DNA from: JBCBKU01 sp965267475
GTDB taxonomy: Bacteria; Pseudomonadota; Alphaproteobacteria; Rhodobacterales; Rhodobacteraceae
Direction of reading: 5' to 3'
Length of the DNA stretch: 64,000 nt
NCBI GenBank assembly: GCA_965267475.1
Contig: OZ254079.1
Span: forward strand, 2,356,001 to 2,420,000
How positions within the stretch are numbered: position 1 is the stretch's first letter; the number at the start of each line of letters is the position of its first letter. The translations under genes and the position numbers were made by a program. The notes below the pieces were generated by a model. That model had not been told where the DNA came from. It was given only the letters and a program-made list of their open reading frames with translations, and did no database searches. Shown piece after piece: positions 43,753-51,639 of the stretch.

Positions 43753-44381
43753 TGCCCCATATCTTTGAGACCGACGGCGCCGCGATCTATGCTGAGAGCT
43801 TTGCCACGATCCGGGCGGAAGCCGATCTGAACCGGTTCGACCCCGGCGAAGAACCTGTGGTCGTCCGGATGATCCACGCGGCTGGAATGGTCGGGCTTGA
43901 GGCCCATGTGCAGTTCTCACCGGGTATGGCGCAGGCTGCGCGTGCGGCCCTAGCCGGTGGGGCGCCGATCCTGTGTGACGCCCATATGGTCTCAGAGGGG
44001 ATCACCCGAAAACGATTGCCTGCGGACAATGTGGTGATGTGCACGCTTCGCGCGAACGAAACGCCGCGCCTCGCGGCTGAAATGTCCACGACGCGGTCTG
44101 CGGCTGCGTTGGAACTTTGGCGTCCGCACTTGGATGGTTCGCTTGTGGCTATCGGAAATGCTCCGACCGCGCTGTTCCACTTACTCAACATGCTGGAAGA
44201 TCCCGCCTGCCCGCGCCCCGCGGCAATCATTGGCTGTCCGGTGGGGTTCGTCGGGGCTGCGGAATCGAAATCCGCTTTGATGGAAGACCTGCCCGTGCCG
44301 TCCCTGATCGTTGAGGGGCGTCTCGGTGGATCCGCTATAACCGTCGCCGCAGTCAATGCGCTCGCGAGCCGCGCCGAATGA
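43752..44381 (+). CDS. cobH: Precorrin-8X methylmutase
   Basis: CobH moves the C11 methyl group to C12, forming hydrogenobyrinic acid. The 209-residue protein has the catalytic histidine in VRMIHAAGMV, the TLRANETPR segment and the conserved IGCPVGFVGAAESK. It starts at the A of the cobG TGA (TGATG) and overlaps cobI by ATGA, placing it firmly in the operon. Confidence 0.97.
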   Translation: MPHIFETDGAAIYAESFATIRAEADLNRFDPGEEPVVVRMIHAAGMVGLEAHVQFSPGMAQAARAALAGGAPILCDAHMVSEGITRKRLPADNVVMCTLRANETPRLAAEMSTTRSAAALELWRPHLDGSLVAIGNAPTALFHLLNMLEDPACPRPAAIIGCPVGFVGAAESKSALMEDLPVPSLIVEGRLGGSAITVAAVNALASRAE

Positions 44382-45097
44382 CGGGCAAGGTGATCTGTGC
44401 GGGTCTTGGCCCCGGGGATCCGGATTTGATGAGCGTCCGGTCGGACCGGCTGATCCGCGGGGCCGCGCATGTCGCCTATTTCCGGAAGGCAGGGCGTCCG
44501 GGTCGCGCCCGCACGCTGGTTGACGGGATGCTGCGGCCGGACGTAACCGAGCACGCCATGGAGTATCCGGTAACAACCGAGATCCCAGTAGATGACCCGG
44601 CTTACAATGCATGTCTGTCTGCGTTCTATGACGATTGGGCGGATCGGCTGACGACACTGGCAGCCACCGATGACGTTGTCGTTCTGTGCGAGGGGGATCC
44701 GCTATTTTACGGATCTTTCATGCACTTGCAGACGCGTCTTGAATGCCACGTTCCGGTTGAGATCGTCCCCGGGATCACTGGCATGTCGGGGTGCTGGACA
44801 GCAGCGGGGCACCCGATGACATGGGGCGATGACACCTTGTCGGTCGTTATGGCCACGCTGTCTGAAGACGCCTTAACCGCCCGGGCCAAGGATGCTGATG
44901 CGCTGGCGGTTATGAAGATTGGGCGAAACTTGCCAAAGCTGAAGCGGGCGCTCCAGGCTGCTGGAATGCTCGACCGGGCGGTTCTGGTCGAATGCGGCAC
45001 AATGCCCGAAGAAAAGGTGACGCCTTTAGCTGAGGTTGAGGGGCCGGTTCCCTATTTCGCGATTGCGCTTGTCCATGGGCAAGGGCGCAGACCATGA
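44378..45097 (+). CDS. cobI: Precorrin-2 C(20)-methyltransferase
   Basis: SAM-dependent methyltransferase acting right after CobA. The 239-residue protein shows the corrin methyltransferase motifs: AGLGPGDPDLMSVRSDRLI at the N-terminus, VVVLCEGDPLFYGSFMHL, and VPGITGMSGCWTAAG. Start and stop both overlap neighbours by ATGA. Confidence 0.96.
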   Translation: MTGKVICAGLGPGDPDLMSVRSDRLIRGAAHVAYFRKAGRPGRARTLVDGMLRPDVTEHAMEYPVTTEIPVDDPAYNACLSAFYDDWADRLTTLAATDDVVVLCEGDPLFYGSFMHLQTRLECHVPVEIVPGITGMSGCWTAAGHPMTWGDDTLSVVMATLSEDALTARAKDADALAVMKIGRNLPKLKRALQAAGMLDRAVLVECGTMPEEKVTPLAEVEGPVPYFAIALVHGQGRRP

Positions 45098-45822
45098 GCG
45101 GGCGGCTTGATGTGATCGGGCTTGGCCCCGGAGATCCGAACCTGATCACGCCCGAGGCGCAGTTGGCGCTTGATCAGGCCACCGATCTGCTCGGCTATGG
45201 CCCTTATGTCGACCGTGTGCCGGACAGGCCCGGACTGACGCGCCATTCGACAGATAACCGCGAAGAGATAGCGCGCGCCCACCACGCGATCGATTTGGCA
45301 TTGGATGGCCGCCGGGTCGCGATGGTCTCATCGGGCGACCCTGGCGTCTTCGCCATGGCGGCCGCAGTGTTCGAGGCGTGTGAGACGCGCGACGCGCTAC
45401 CCGAAATCAACGTGTTGCCGGGGATCACGGCGATGCTTGCGGCGGCGGCACGATTGGGCGCCCCGCTGGGGCATGACTTCTGTGCGATCAACCTGTCGGA
45501 CAATTTGAAACCCTGGTCGGTGATCGCCGCGCGACTGAGGGCCGCCGCAAGCGCCGGGTTCGTAATCGCGTGCTACAATCCACGGTCAAAGGCCCGCCCC
45601 GAGGGATTTGCAAAATCACTTGATATTTTGCGTGAAGAATTGCCCGACAACACTCTGATTAGCCTCGCCAAAGCGGTTTCTACGGAATCTGAAGAGCTGA
45701 TCGTCACGGACCTGGCTCGAATTGATCCTATGACAGTCGACATGCGTACGATGGTTATCATAGGTTCGAAGGAAACCCGAATGGTCGGGCCTTATGTCTA
45801 TACGCCGAGGTCCACAGGATGA
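45094..45822 (+). CDS. cobJ: Precorrin-3B C(17)-methyltransferase
   Basis: CobJ methylates C17 and triggers ring contraction, forming precorrin-4. The 242-residue protein carries GLGPGDPNLITPEAQLAL, VSSGDPGVFAMAAAVFE, VLPGITAMLAAAARLG and the C-terminal CYNPRSKARPEGF typical of CobJ. Its last 25 bases overlap the convergent 3' end of cobK. Confidence 0.96.
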   Translation: MSGRLDVIGLGPGDPNLITPEAQLALDQATDLLGYGPYVDRVPDRPGLTRHSTDNREEIARAHHAIDLALDGRRVAMVSSGDPGVFAMAAAVFEACETRDALPEINVLPGITAMLAAAARLGAPLGHDFCAINLSDNLKPWSVIAARLRAAASAGFVIACYNPRSKARPEGFAKSLDILREELPDNTLISLAKAVSTESEELIVTDLARIDPMTVDMRTMVIIGSKETRMVGPYVYTPRSTG

Positions 45823-46544
45823 CCCAGCCACGCCAAGACATGTTCCGGGGTTTCGACGCTGTCCCTTGTCGGCACAACTGGCCGCTCGATCATGAGCACC
45901 GGCACACCAAGACTGCGGGCGGCCAAAAGCTTGGCACGACCTCCGGTGCCCCCACTATTCTTGGCCACGATCAGCTCAATCTTGTGGTCCGTCAAAAGTG
46001 CGGTCTCTCCCATTTCGGAAAACGGCGGGCGCCCTTCAATCATTGTTCCCCGTGGCAAGGGAAAATCGGTCCCTTCGGCTTCGATCACACGAGACAGGTA
46101 CCAGTGCTCTGGCCGCGCCCGATACGCGGCCAGTCCGCGCCGCCCGATCGCCAGAAAGATCCGCGCAGGCACTTTCGGCAACGCTGCGACGGCTGCTGTC
46201 TCGTCCGGGACCTTGGTCCACTGATCACCGTGAACGGGCACCCAGGGCGGCCGCTCAAGCGCGATCAGCTGCACACCCGTTTGGTTAGACGCAGCGACCG
46301 CATTCCGGCTCATCTGGGCCGCAAAAGGATGTGTCGCATCGACCAGATGCGTGATCCGTTCCGCCTTAAGATAGTCGACCAACCCGGTAACGCCACCGAA
46401 CCCGCCCACGCGCGTCGGCAAAGGCTGCGGGTTCAGCGCCTGCACGCGCCCGGCATAAGAAAACGTGGCCTTAATGCCCTTCAAGGCCAACGCCTTGGCC
46501 AATTCGGTTGCCCCGGTCGTGCCGCCCAGAAGAAGAACGTTCAT
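45798..46544 (-). CDS. cobK: Precorrin-6A reductase
   Basis: NADPH-dependent reductase making precorrin-6B. The 248-residue protein starts MNVLLLGGTTGATELAKAL (Rossmann-like) and has VDATHPFAAQMSRNA, LAIGRRGLAAY and the C-terminal VAKNSGGTGGRAKLLAARSLG typical of CobK. It is the only minus-strand gene inside the plus-strand cob operon. Its ATG (46544-46542) interlocks with the cobL ATG (46543-46545) in one CATG palindrome, and its 3' end overlaps cobJ by 25 bp. A much longer frame upstream runs antisense through cobL and is rejected. Confidence 0.95.
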   Translation of the reverse strand: MNVLLLGGTTGATELAKALALKGIKATFSYAGRVQALNPQPLPTRVGGFGGVTGLVDYLKAERITHLVDATHPFAAQMSRNAVAASNQTGVQLIALERPPWVPVHGDQWTKVPDETAAVAALPKVPARIFLAIGRRGLAAYRARPEHWYLSRVIEAEGTDFPLPRGTMIEGRPPFSEMGETALLTDHKIELIVAKNSGGTGGRAKLLAARSLGVPVLMIERPVVPTRDSVETPEHVLAWLGHPVDLGV

Positions 46545-47730
46545 GGCTGATCCTTGGCTTACCATCATCGGGCTGGGCGAAGATGGCCCGGCGGGGCTTT
46601 CAGAGGCAAGCCGAAAGGCATTGGATGCGGCCGAGGTGATCTTCGGCGGACCTCGCCATCTGGATCTTGTTGATGCGGGCGATCGCGGTCGGCCCTGGCC
46701 TGTGCCTTTCACGATTGACCCGGTCCTCGCACGGCCCGGCCGCGCGACCGTCGTTCTTGCAACCGGCGATCCCTTTTGGTTCGGCGTTGGCACGGTCCTT
46801 GCGGAAGCCTTGGCGTCAGAGGACTGGTGTGCCTATCCGGGCCAAAGCACCACCGCACTGGCCGCCGCGCGGTTGGGATGGCGGGGTGAGCGATTGCAAA
46901 CCTTTGGCCTACATGCGGCCCCCTTTGAAACGATGGCGAATTGGCTCGCGCCTGGACAGCGCGGGATTGCGTTGCTGCGGGACGCCGATGCCGTAGCCGA
47001 GCTTTGCGTATGGATGGCCGAGTTGGGGTTTGGCCCGTCGAAGATTTGGGTGCTTGAAGCCCTTGGTGGGCCGCGCGAACGGATCCGTCAGATGACATGT
47101 GAAGGACCTGTCCCCGACGACATCGCAGCCCCGGTCGCCGTCGCGCTTGACGTTGCTGGGGCCCCCGGTCTACCGGCCACAACCGGCTTGCCCGATCCAC
47201 TTTTCCGCAATGACGGGCAAATCACCAAATCGCCGGTCCGCGCCCTGACCCTTTCGGCATTGGCACCCCGGTCCGGGGAAAGGCTTTGGGATATCGGCGC
47301 AGGGTCGGGATCGATCTCAGTCGAATGGTGCCGCGCCGCTGACGGATGCGAGGCCCTGGCGGTTGAAATGGACGAAGCCCGCGCTGCCAATATACGCGCA
47401 AACGCCGCGCTTTTCGGCTTGTCGCCACAATTGTCGGTCCACCACGGAACAGCGCCTGAGGCCTTTGAAGAACTGCCGGACCCCCAAGCCGTCTTTCTAG
47501 GGGGCGGGGCAAACGACGCCTGCCTCAATGCGCTCTGGGACCGGATCCAGCCTGGCGTCCGGGTCGTTGTCAATGCGGTGACATTGGAAACCATGGCGCT
47601 GGTCACAACATGGCAGGGCCGCCATGCCGGGTCATTGCTGAAGGTCGATCTGGCCGAAGCAACCCCGCTTGGGAATTTCACGGGGTGGAGCCCGGCCCGG
47701 ACGCTTGTCCAATGGAGCGGTGTGAGATGA
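46543..47730 (+). CDS. cobL: Precorrin-6Y C(5,15)-methyltransferase (decarboxylating)
   Basis: Bifunctional enzyme: an N-terminal CbiE-type methyltransferase domain (about residues 3-205, ADPWLTIIGLGEDGPAGLS and VLATGDPFWFGVGT) and a C-terminal CbiT-type domain (about 225-395, LWDIGAGSGSISVEWCR and VFLGGGANDACLNAL). The product is 395 residues. The ATG at 46543 shares bases with the divergent cobK start codon; the next gene cobM starts inside the stop. An in-frame extension upstream lies in cobK and has no support. Confidence 0.95.
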   Translation: MADPWLTIIGLGEDGPAGLSEASRKALDAAEVIFGGPRHLDLVDAGDRGRPWPVPFTIDPVLARPGRATVVLATGDPFWFGVGTVLAEALASEDWCAYPGQSTTALAAARLGWRGERLQTFGLHAAPFETMANWLAPGQRGIALLRDADAVAELCVWMAELGFGPSKIWVLEALGGPRERIRQMTCEGPVPDDIAAPVAVALDVAGAPGLPATTGLPDPLFRNDGQITKSPVRALTLSALAPRSGERLWDIGAGSGSISVEWCRAADGCEALAVEMDEARAANIRANAALFGLSPQLSVHHGTAPEAFEELPDPQAVFLGGGANDACLNALWDRIQPGVRVVVNAVTLETMALVTTWQGRHAGSLLKVDLAEATPLGNFTGWSPARTLVQWSGVR

Positions 47731-48511
47731 CCGTGCATTTCATCGGCGCCGGCCCGGGTGCGGCAGATCTGTTGACGCTTCGGGCGCGAGATCTGATCGC
47801 AAGCGCACCAGTTTGTTTGTATGCCGGTTCGCTCGTGCCCGAAGGCGTCTTAGCCCATTGCCCTGAAAACGCGCGGATCGTGAACACGGCCCCGATGTCA
47901 TTGGATGACATCATCGCCGAATGCCTGGTCGCCGATCAGGCCGGCCAAGACGTGGCCGGCTCCATTCCGGCGATTTGTCGGTCTGGTCGGCTATGGGCGA
48001 ACAGATCCGGCGTCTGAAAGCCGAAGGCATCGCCGTTAGCGTAACCCCCGGTGTCCCCGCCTTTGCGGCGGCGGCGGCGGCGCTGGAGGCTGAGTTGACC
48101 CTGCCGGGTCTCGCCCAATCCGTGGTACTGACCCGGACATCCGGGCGCGCGACAGCCATGCCGGACGGCGAAACGTTAGAGGCCTTCGCGGCCACCGGTG
48201 CGACGCTGGCGGTGCATCTCTCGGTCCATGTGCTGGACGACGTGGTGGACCGGCTTACGTCCATTTTCGGGCGGGATTGTCCGGTGGCCGTTGTCTGGCG
48301 GGCAAGCTGGCCTGATCAGCGGATCGTTCGAGCGACACTTGGCACGGTGTTGGATGCCACTGGCACGGAACGCGGCCGCACCGCCCTGATCCTTGTGGGT
48401 CAGGTTCTGGGCGCAACGGAGTTCGGCGAAAGCCAGCTTTACGCGGGCGATTATGACCGACGGTTCCGACCCGTCGGCACGGATCCGCGATTTCCTGAAG
48501 GTGCTGAGTGA
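47727..48511 (+). pseudogene. cobM: Precorrin-4 C(11)-methyltransferase, frameshifted
   Basis: The ATG at 47727 overlaps the cobL stop and opens a normal CobM start, HFIGAGPGAADLLTLRARDLI, through LYAGSLVPEGVLAHCP and ending ADQAGQDVA. At about 47956-47958 the reading frame shifts: the expected RLHSGDLSVWSAMGEQIRR continues in another frame to the TGA at 48511. Restoring one C in GTGGCC-GGCTCC would give an intact protein of 261 residues, the usual CobM length. The zero frame instead ends at 48017. Either a recent mutation or a sequencing error explains this; a second in-frame ATG at 47993 would allow a split protein lacking the SAM-loop motif. Confidence 0.93.
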
Positions 48512-49806
48512 CGCGGGGCATCCTGATATCGGCCCCGGCATCCGGCACCGGCAAGACCACCGTCGCGCTCGGGCTGATGCGGGCCTTCCGTGACCGGGGC
48601 TTGACTGTCCAGCCGTACAAATGCGGTCCCGACTATATCGACCCGGCCTTTCACGGGGCGGCGGCGGGCAGGGACAGCCTGAACCTCGACAGTTGGGCCA
48701 TGGGCAGAGATATGCTGGGCGGTTACTTGGTCGCCGGGCAAGACGCTGATCTGGCCATCGCGGAAGGGGCGATGGGGCTCTTTGACGGCGTGGCAACGCC
48801 CGGCGCATCGGGGACCGGCGCGAGCGCGGATATCGCCGCGTTGACGGGCTGGCCAGTGATCCTTGTCCTTGACGTGGGCGGGCAGACCCAGTCTGCCGCC
48901 GCAGTGGCGCTGGGGTTTGCCGCGCACCGCAAGGGTGTGGATCTTGCAGGCGTTATTTTGAACCGCGTGGCTTCTCCCCGGCATGAAGCCCTTGTGCGGA
49001 ACGGGATGGAAGCGACAGGGATCTCGATCCTGGGCGCCCTGCCCCGGCGCGCGGACCTGACCTTGCCCGAACGCCACCTTGGCCTTGTCCAGGCCGCCGA
49101 GCAGTCCGATCTTGAGTTGCGGCTGACGGCTTTGGCCGCGTTCATCGGACAGCATACGGATCTCAATGCGATCCATGACGCCGCGCGGCCCACCCGAAAC
49201 TTCGGCGACCCCGTTGCCATCACCCCGCCCGGCCAGCGGATCGCGCTGGCGCAGGACGACGCCTTTTCCTTCACTTACCCGCATCTTTTGGACGGGTGGC
49301 GCCAGGCCGGGGCCGAGATCTTGCCCTTCTCACCTCTGGCGGATCAGGGCCCGGATCCATCCGCCGATGTTGCCTGGCTGCCTGGGGGATACCCGGAACT
49401 CCACTCCGGGAAAATTGCTGCGGCCAGGACCTTCAAGTCCGGCCTTCGCGACTTCGCCGAAACCCATCCCGTCCACGGCGAATGCGGCGGCTACATGGTT
49501 TTGGGCACGGGGCTGGTCGACAAGGACTGTGTACGCCACGAGATGACGGGTCTTTTGGGGCTTGAGACCTCTTTCGCCAAACGAAAACTCCACCTCGGTT
49601 ACCGTTCGGCCCAGCTTTTCGCCCCAATCCCAGGCGCGCGGCAGGGTGAGACGCTTCGTGGGCATGAATTCCACTATGCCACTATCGCGAAACAGCCCGA
49701 TCCGCCGCTCGCGGAAGTCAGGGACGCGACCGCGCAAACCGTGACCGAGTCCGGTAGTCGGAGAGGTCAAGTCTCGGGTACGTTCTTCCATATGATCGCA
49801 GCATGA
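48508..49806 (+). CDS. cobB: Hydrogenobyrinic acid a,c-diamide synthase
   Basis: Glutamine-dependent amidase of the a and c side chains. The 432-residue protein has the P-loop SAPASGTGKTTVALGL near residues 8-23, YKCGPDYIDPAFH, EGAMGLFDG, the amidotransferase cysteine in HGECGGYMVLG and the C-terminal GHEFHYATI. It starts at GTG 48508 within the cobM stop (GTGA), so its translation may depend on ribosomes completing the cobM frame, which the frameshift would disturb. Confidence 0.95.
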   Translation: MTRGILISAPASGTGKTTVALGLMRAFRDRGLTVQPYKCGPDYIDPAFHGAAAGRDSLNLDSWAMGRDMLGGYLVAGQDADLAIAEGAMGLFDGVATPGASGTGASADIAALTGWPVILVLDVGGQTQSAAAVALGFAAHRKGVDLAGVILNRVASPRHEALVRNGMEATGISILGALPRRADLTLPERHLGLVQAAEQSDLELRLTALAAFIGQHTDLNAIHDAARPTRNFGDPVAITPPGQRIALAQDDAFSFTYPHLLDGWRQAGAEILPFSPLADQGPDPSADVAWLPGGYPELHSGKIAAARTFKSGLRDFAETHPVHGECGGYMVLGTGLVDKDCVRHEMTGLLGLETSFAKRKLHLGYRSAQLFAPIPGARQGETLRGHEFHYATIAKQPDPPLAEVRDATAQTVTESGSRRGQVSGTFFHMIAA

Positions 49807-49834
49807 CCTTCATCTTGACCAAAATACTCCGGGG
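49803..49834. repeat. Roseobacter-type intergenic element, copy 2 (inverted)
   Basis: Read on the minus strand this is CCCCGGAGTATTTTGGTCAAGATGAAGG, closely related to copy 1 near 32.0 kb but in the opposite orientation. It sits in the 55 bp between cobB and cobA and may mark the boundary between two transcription units. Confidence 0.5.
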
Positions 49835-49861
49835 TGCAGGGCAGAGCCCCGCAGCAGGCGT

Positions 49862-50587
49862 ATGACCGGTTTCGTGAGCTTCGTCTCCGCCGGTCCGGGC
49901 GATCCGGAGTTGCTGACGTTGCGCGCGCTGGACCGGATCCGGAACGCCGACGCCATCCTGTTCGACGATCTGTCGTTTGGAAGCATTCTGGACCATGCCA
50001 AACCCGGGGCGGATCTGGTCGGCGTGGGAAAACGCGCGGGACGCGCCTCACCCAAACAGGCGGACGTATCACGATTGCTCGTGGACTACGCCCGGATCGA
50101 CCAAAAGGTTGTTCGGCTGAAATCCGGCGACGCCGGAATTTTCGGGCGTTTGGAGGAAGAACTGCTCGCACTTTCCGAAGCGGGGGTCCCGTTTGAGATC
50201 ATCCCAGGCGTCACAACCGCTTCGGCCGCGGCTGCCGCCCATCAGATCCCGCTGACCCGCCGTCTGACGGCGCGCCGGGTGCAGTTTCTGACCGGCCACG
50301 ATGTAACCGGCAAACTGCCCGAAGACTTGAACCTGGCAGCGCTCGCCGATCCGGACTGCACCACTGTGATCTATATGGGAAAGCGAACTTTCCCCGCGCT
50401 TGCACAGATGCTGTTTACGGCCGGACTGCCACAGGACACACCCGCGCTGCTTGCATCGGCGGTCAGCCACGAAACGGAAGCGCTGCACCGGACGACCATG
50501 GCGGATCTGGCCCGCCACCTGTCGGAAACGGATGATCCTCGTACCGCCCTGATTATTTTTGGTCCACTGGCTGACGGCGCTTCTTGA
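49862..50587 (+). CDS. cobA: Uroporphyrinogen-III C-methyltransferase
   Basis: Makes precorrin-2, the entry into corrin (and siroheme) synthesis. The 241-residue protein has FVSAGPGDPELLTLRAL, VVRLKSGDAGIFGRLEEEL, IPGVTTASAAAAAHQIPLTRR and VIYMGKRTFPAL. There is no fused CysG dehydrogenase/chelatase or HemD domain. It follows cobB after a 55 bp gap with an intergenic element and precedes riboswitch 2. Confidence 0.96.
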   Translation: MTGFVSFVSAGPGDPELLTLRALDRIRNADAILFDDLSFGSILDHAKPGADLVGVGKRAGRASPKQADVSRLLVDYARIDQKVVRLKSGDAGIFGRLEEELLALSEAGVPFEIIPGVTTASAAAAAHQIPLTRRLTARRVQFLTGHDVTGKLPEDLNLAALADPDCTTVIYMGKRTFPALAQMLFTAGLPQDTPALLASAVSHETEALHRTTMADLARHLSETDDPRTALIIFGPLADGAS

Positions 50588-50609
50588 CACATTGCACTGT
50601 CAGGCAGAC

Positions 50610-50815
50610 AGTTCAGCCAGACGGTTTCCCGGCGGGCCACGCCCCCGGGGTGAAAAGGGAATACGGTGCGGTGTAGCCATCAGGCGCCAAATCCGTGACT
50701 GCCCCCGCAACTGTAGGCGGTGAGCGGTCTCCACCAAGCCACTGGACAGCGTCCGGGAAGGCAGGAGGCAGCAACGACCCGCAAGTCAGGAGACCTGCCG
50801 TCACCCGGGTCTGCA
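50610..50815 (+). ncRNA. Cobalamin riboswitch 2
   Basis: Aptamer landmarks on the plus strand: GACGGTTTCCCGGCGG (about 50620), GTGAAAAGGGAATACGGTGCGGTG (about 50651), GACTGCCCCCGCAACTGTAGGCGGTG, CCAAGCCACTGG, CCGGGAAGGC and the B12 box AGTCAGGAGACCTGCC (50784-50799). A short leader then reaches the CbiM-like gene at 50898. Cobalamin should repress this metal-uptake gene. Limits are approximate. Confidence 0.95.
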
Positions 50816-50897
50816 TTCGCAACCCGGTGCCTCAACCCGGCGTATAGGCGCCACCAAAAACGACCGCCGTCGGGGAAGACGGCAAAGGGGGTCAGAC

Positions 50898-51575
50898 ATG
50901 CATATCGAACCAGGCGTCGTCCACGGCGCAAAAATGGCACTCAGCTATGCCACGGCAGCGGGCGCCGCAGGCGTGGGCGCAAAACTCGCGTGGGACATGG
51001 TCAAGGACAACGGACTTGTGTCTTTCGCAGTCCGAAGCCTGATCGCCACCGTTGGTGTCTTCATCTTCTTCGAAGTCCTGCCGCATTTTCCGGTCGGAAT
51101 TTCAGAGGTGCATTTCATTCTTGGCAGTTCGCTGTTCCTGCTTCTCGGCGTCGGTCCAGCGGCTGTAGGACTGGCCACGGGGCTTGCGCTTCAAGGCTTG
51201 CTGTTCGCGCCATCGGATATCCCAATGTTCACGGTCAATCTGACGACGCTTCTTGTGCCCCTGTTCCTGATGGCCGGGCTGGCCAAACGGATCATCGCAC
51301 CAAAAACGGCCTATGTGGATCTGAGCTATGGTCAGGTCCTGAAACTCTCGGCTGCGTACCAGGGCGGGGTGGTGGCTTGGGTCGCGTTCTGGGCCATCTG
51401 GGGTCAAGGCTTCGGAGCCGAGAACATGGCCGCGATTGGCGCTTTCGCAGCCGCTTATGCGCTTGTCATAGTGATTGAGCCGCTTGTCGATCTGGCGATC
51501 CTGGCCGTTGCGAAGACCACGCGGGCCTTCGAGGGCTCGGCCCTTGTTGCAGACAGGTTATACGCCAAGGCCTGA
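50898..51575 (+). CDS. CbiM-like cobalt transporter permease
   Basis: A 225-residue membrane protein beginning MHIEPGVVHGAKMALSYATA. The Met-His-Ile start with a following Gly-Val resembles CbiM, whose N-terminal amine and His2 bind Co(II). About five or six hydrophobic helices follow, and SSLFLLLGVGPAAVGLATGLALQGLLFA is CbiM-like. The usual partners CbiN, CbiQ and CbiO are not adjacent. Control by a cobalamin riboswitch supports cobalt uptake. A Rho-independent terminator follows, so it is probably monocistronic. Confidence 0.85.
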   Translation: MHIEPGVVHGAKMALSYATAAGAAGVGAKLAWDMVKDNGLVSFAVRSLIATVGVFIFFEVLPHFPVGISEVHFILGSSLFLLLGVGPAAVGLATGLALQGLLFAPSDIPMFTVNLTTLLVPLFLMAGLAKRIIAPKTAYVDLSYGQVLKLSAAYQGGVVAWVAFWAIWGQGFGAENMAAIGAFAAAYALVIVIEPLVDLAILAVAKTTRAFEGSALVADRLYAKA

Positions 51576-51595
51576 TCGGGCCGCATAGACGGAAA

Positions 51596-51631
51596 GCGCG
51601 GCCTTCTGCTCGGGGCCGCGTTTTCTTTTTG
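51596..51631 (+). terminator. Rho-independent terminator after the CbiM-like gene
   Basis: CGCGGCC (51597-51603) pairs with GGCCGCG (51614-51620) across a ten-base loop, and TTTTCTTTTT follows at once. It separates the riboswitch-controlled permease gene from cobF, which starts 9 bp later, so cobF probably depends on readthrough or a promoter that I cannot see. Confidence 0.8.
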
Positions 51632-51639
51632 GGGGTGTC

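Noticed and set aside
47950..48017. Programmed ribosomal frameshifting in cobM
   Set aside because: There is no slippery heptamer or obvious downstream pseudoknot at the shift point; a single missing base is the simpler explanation.
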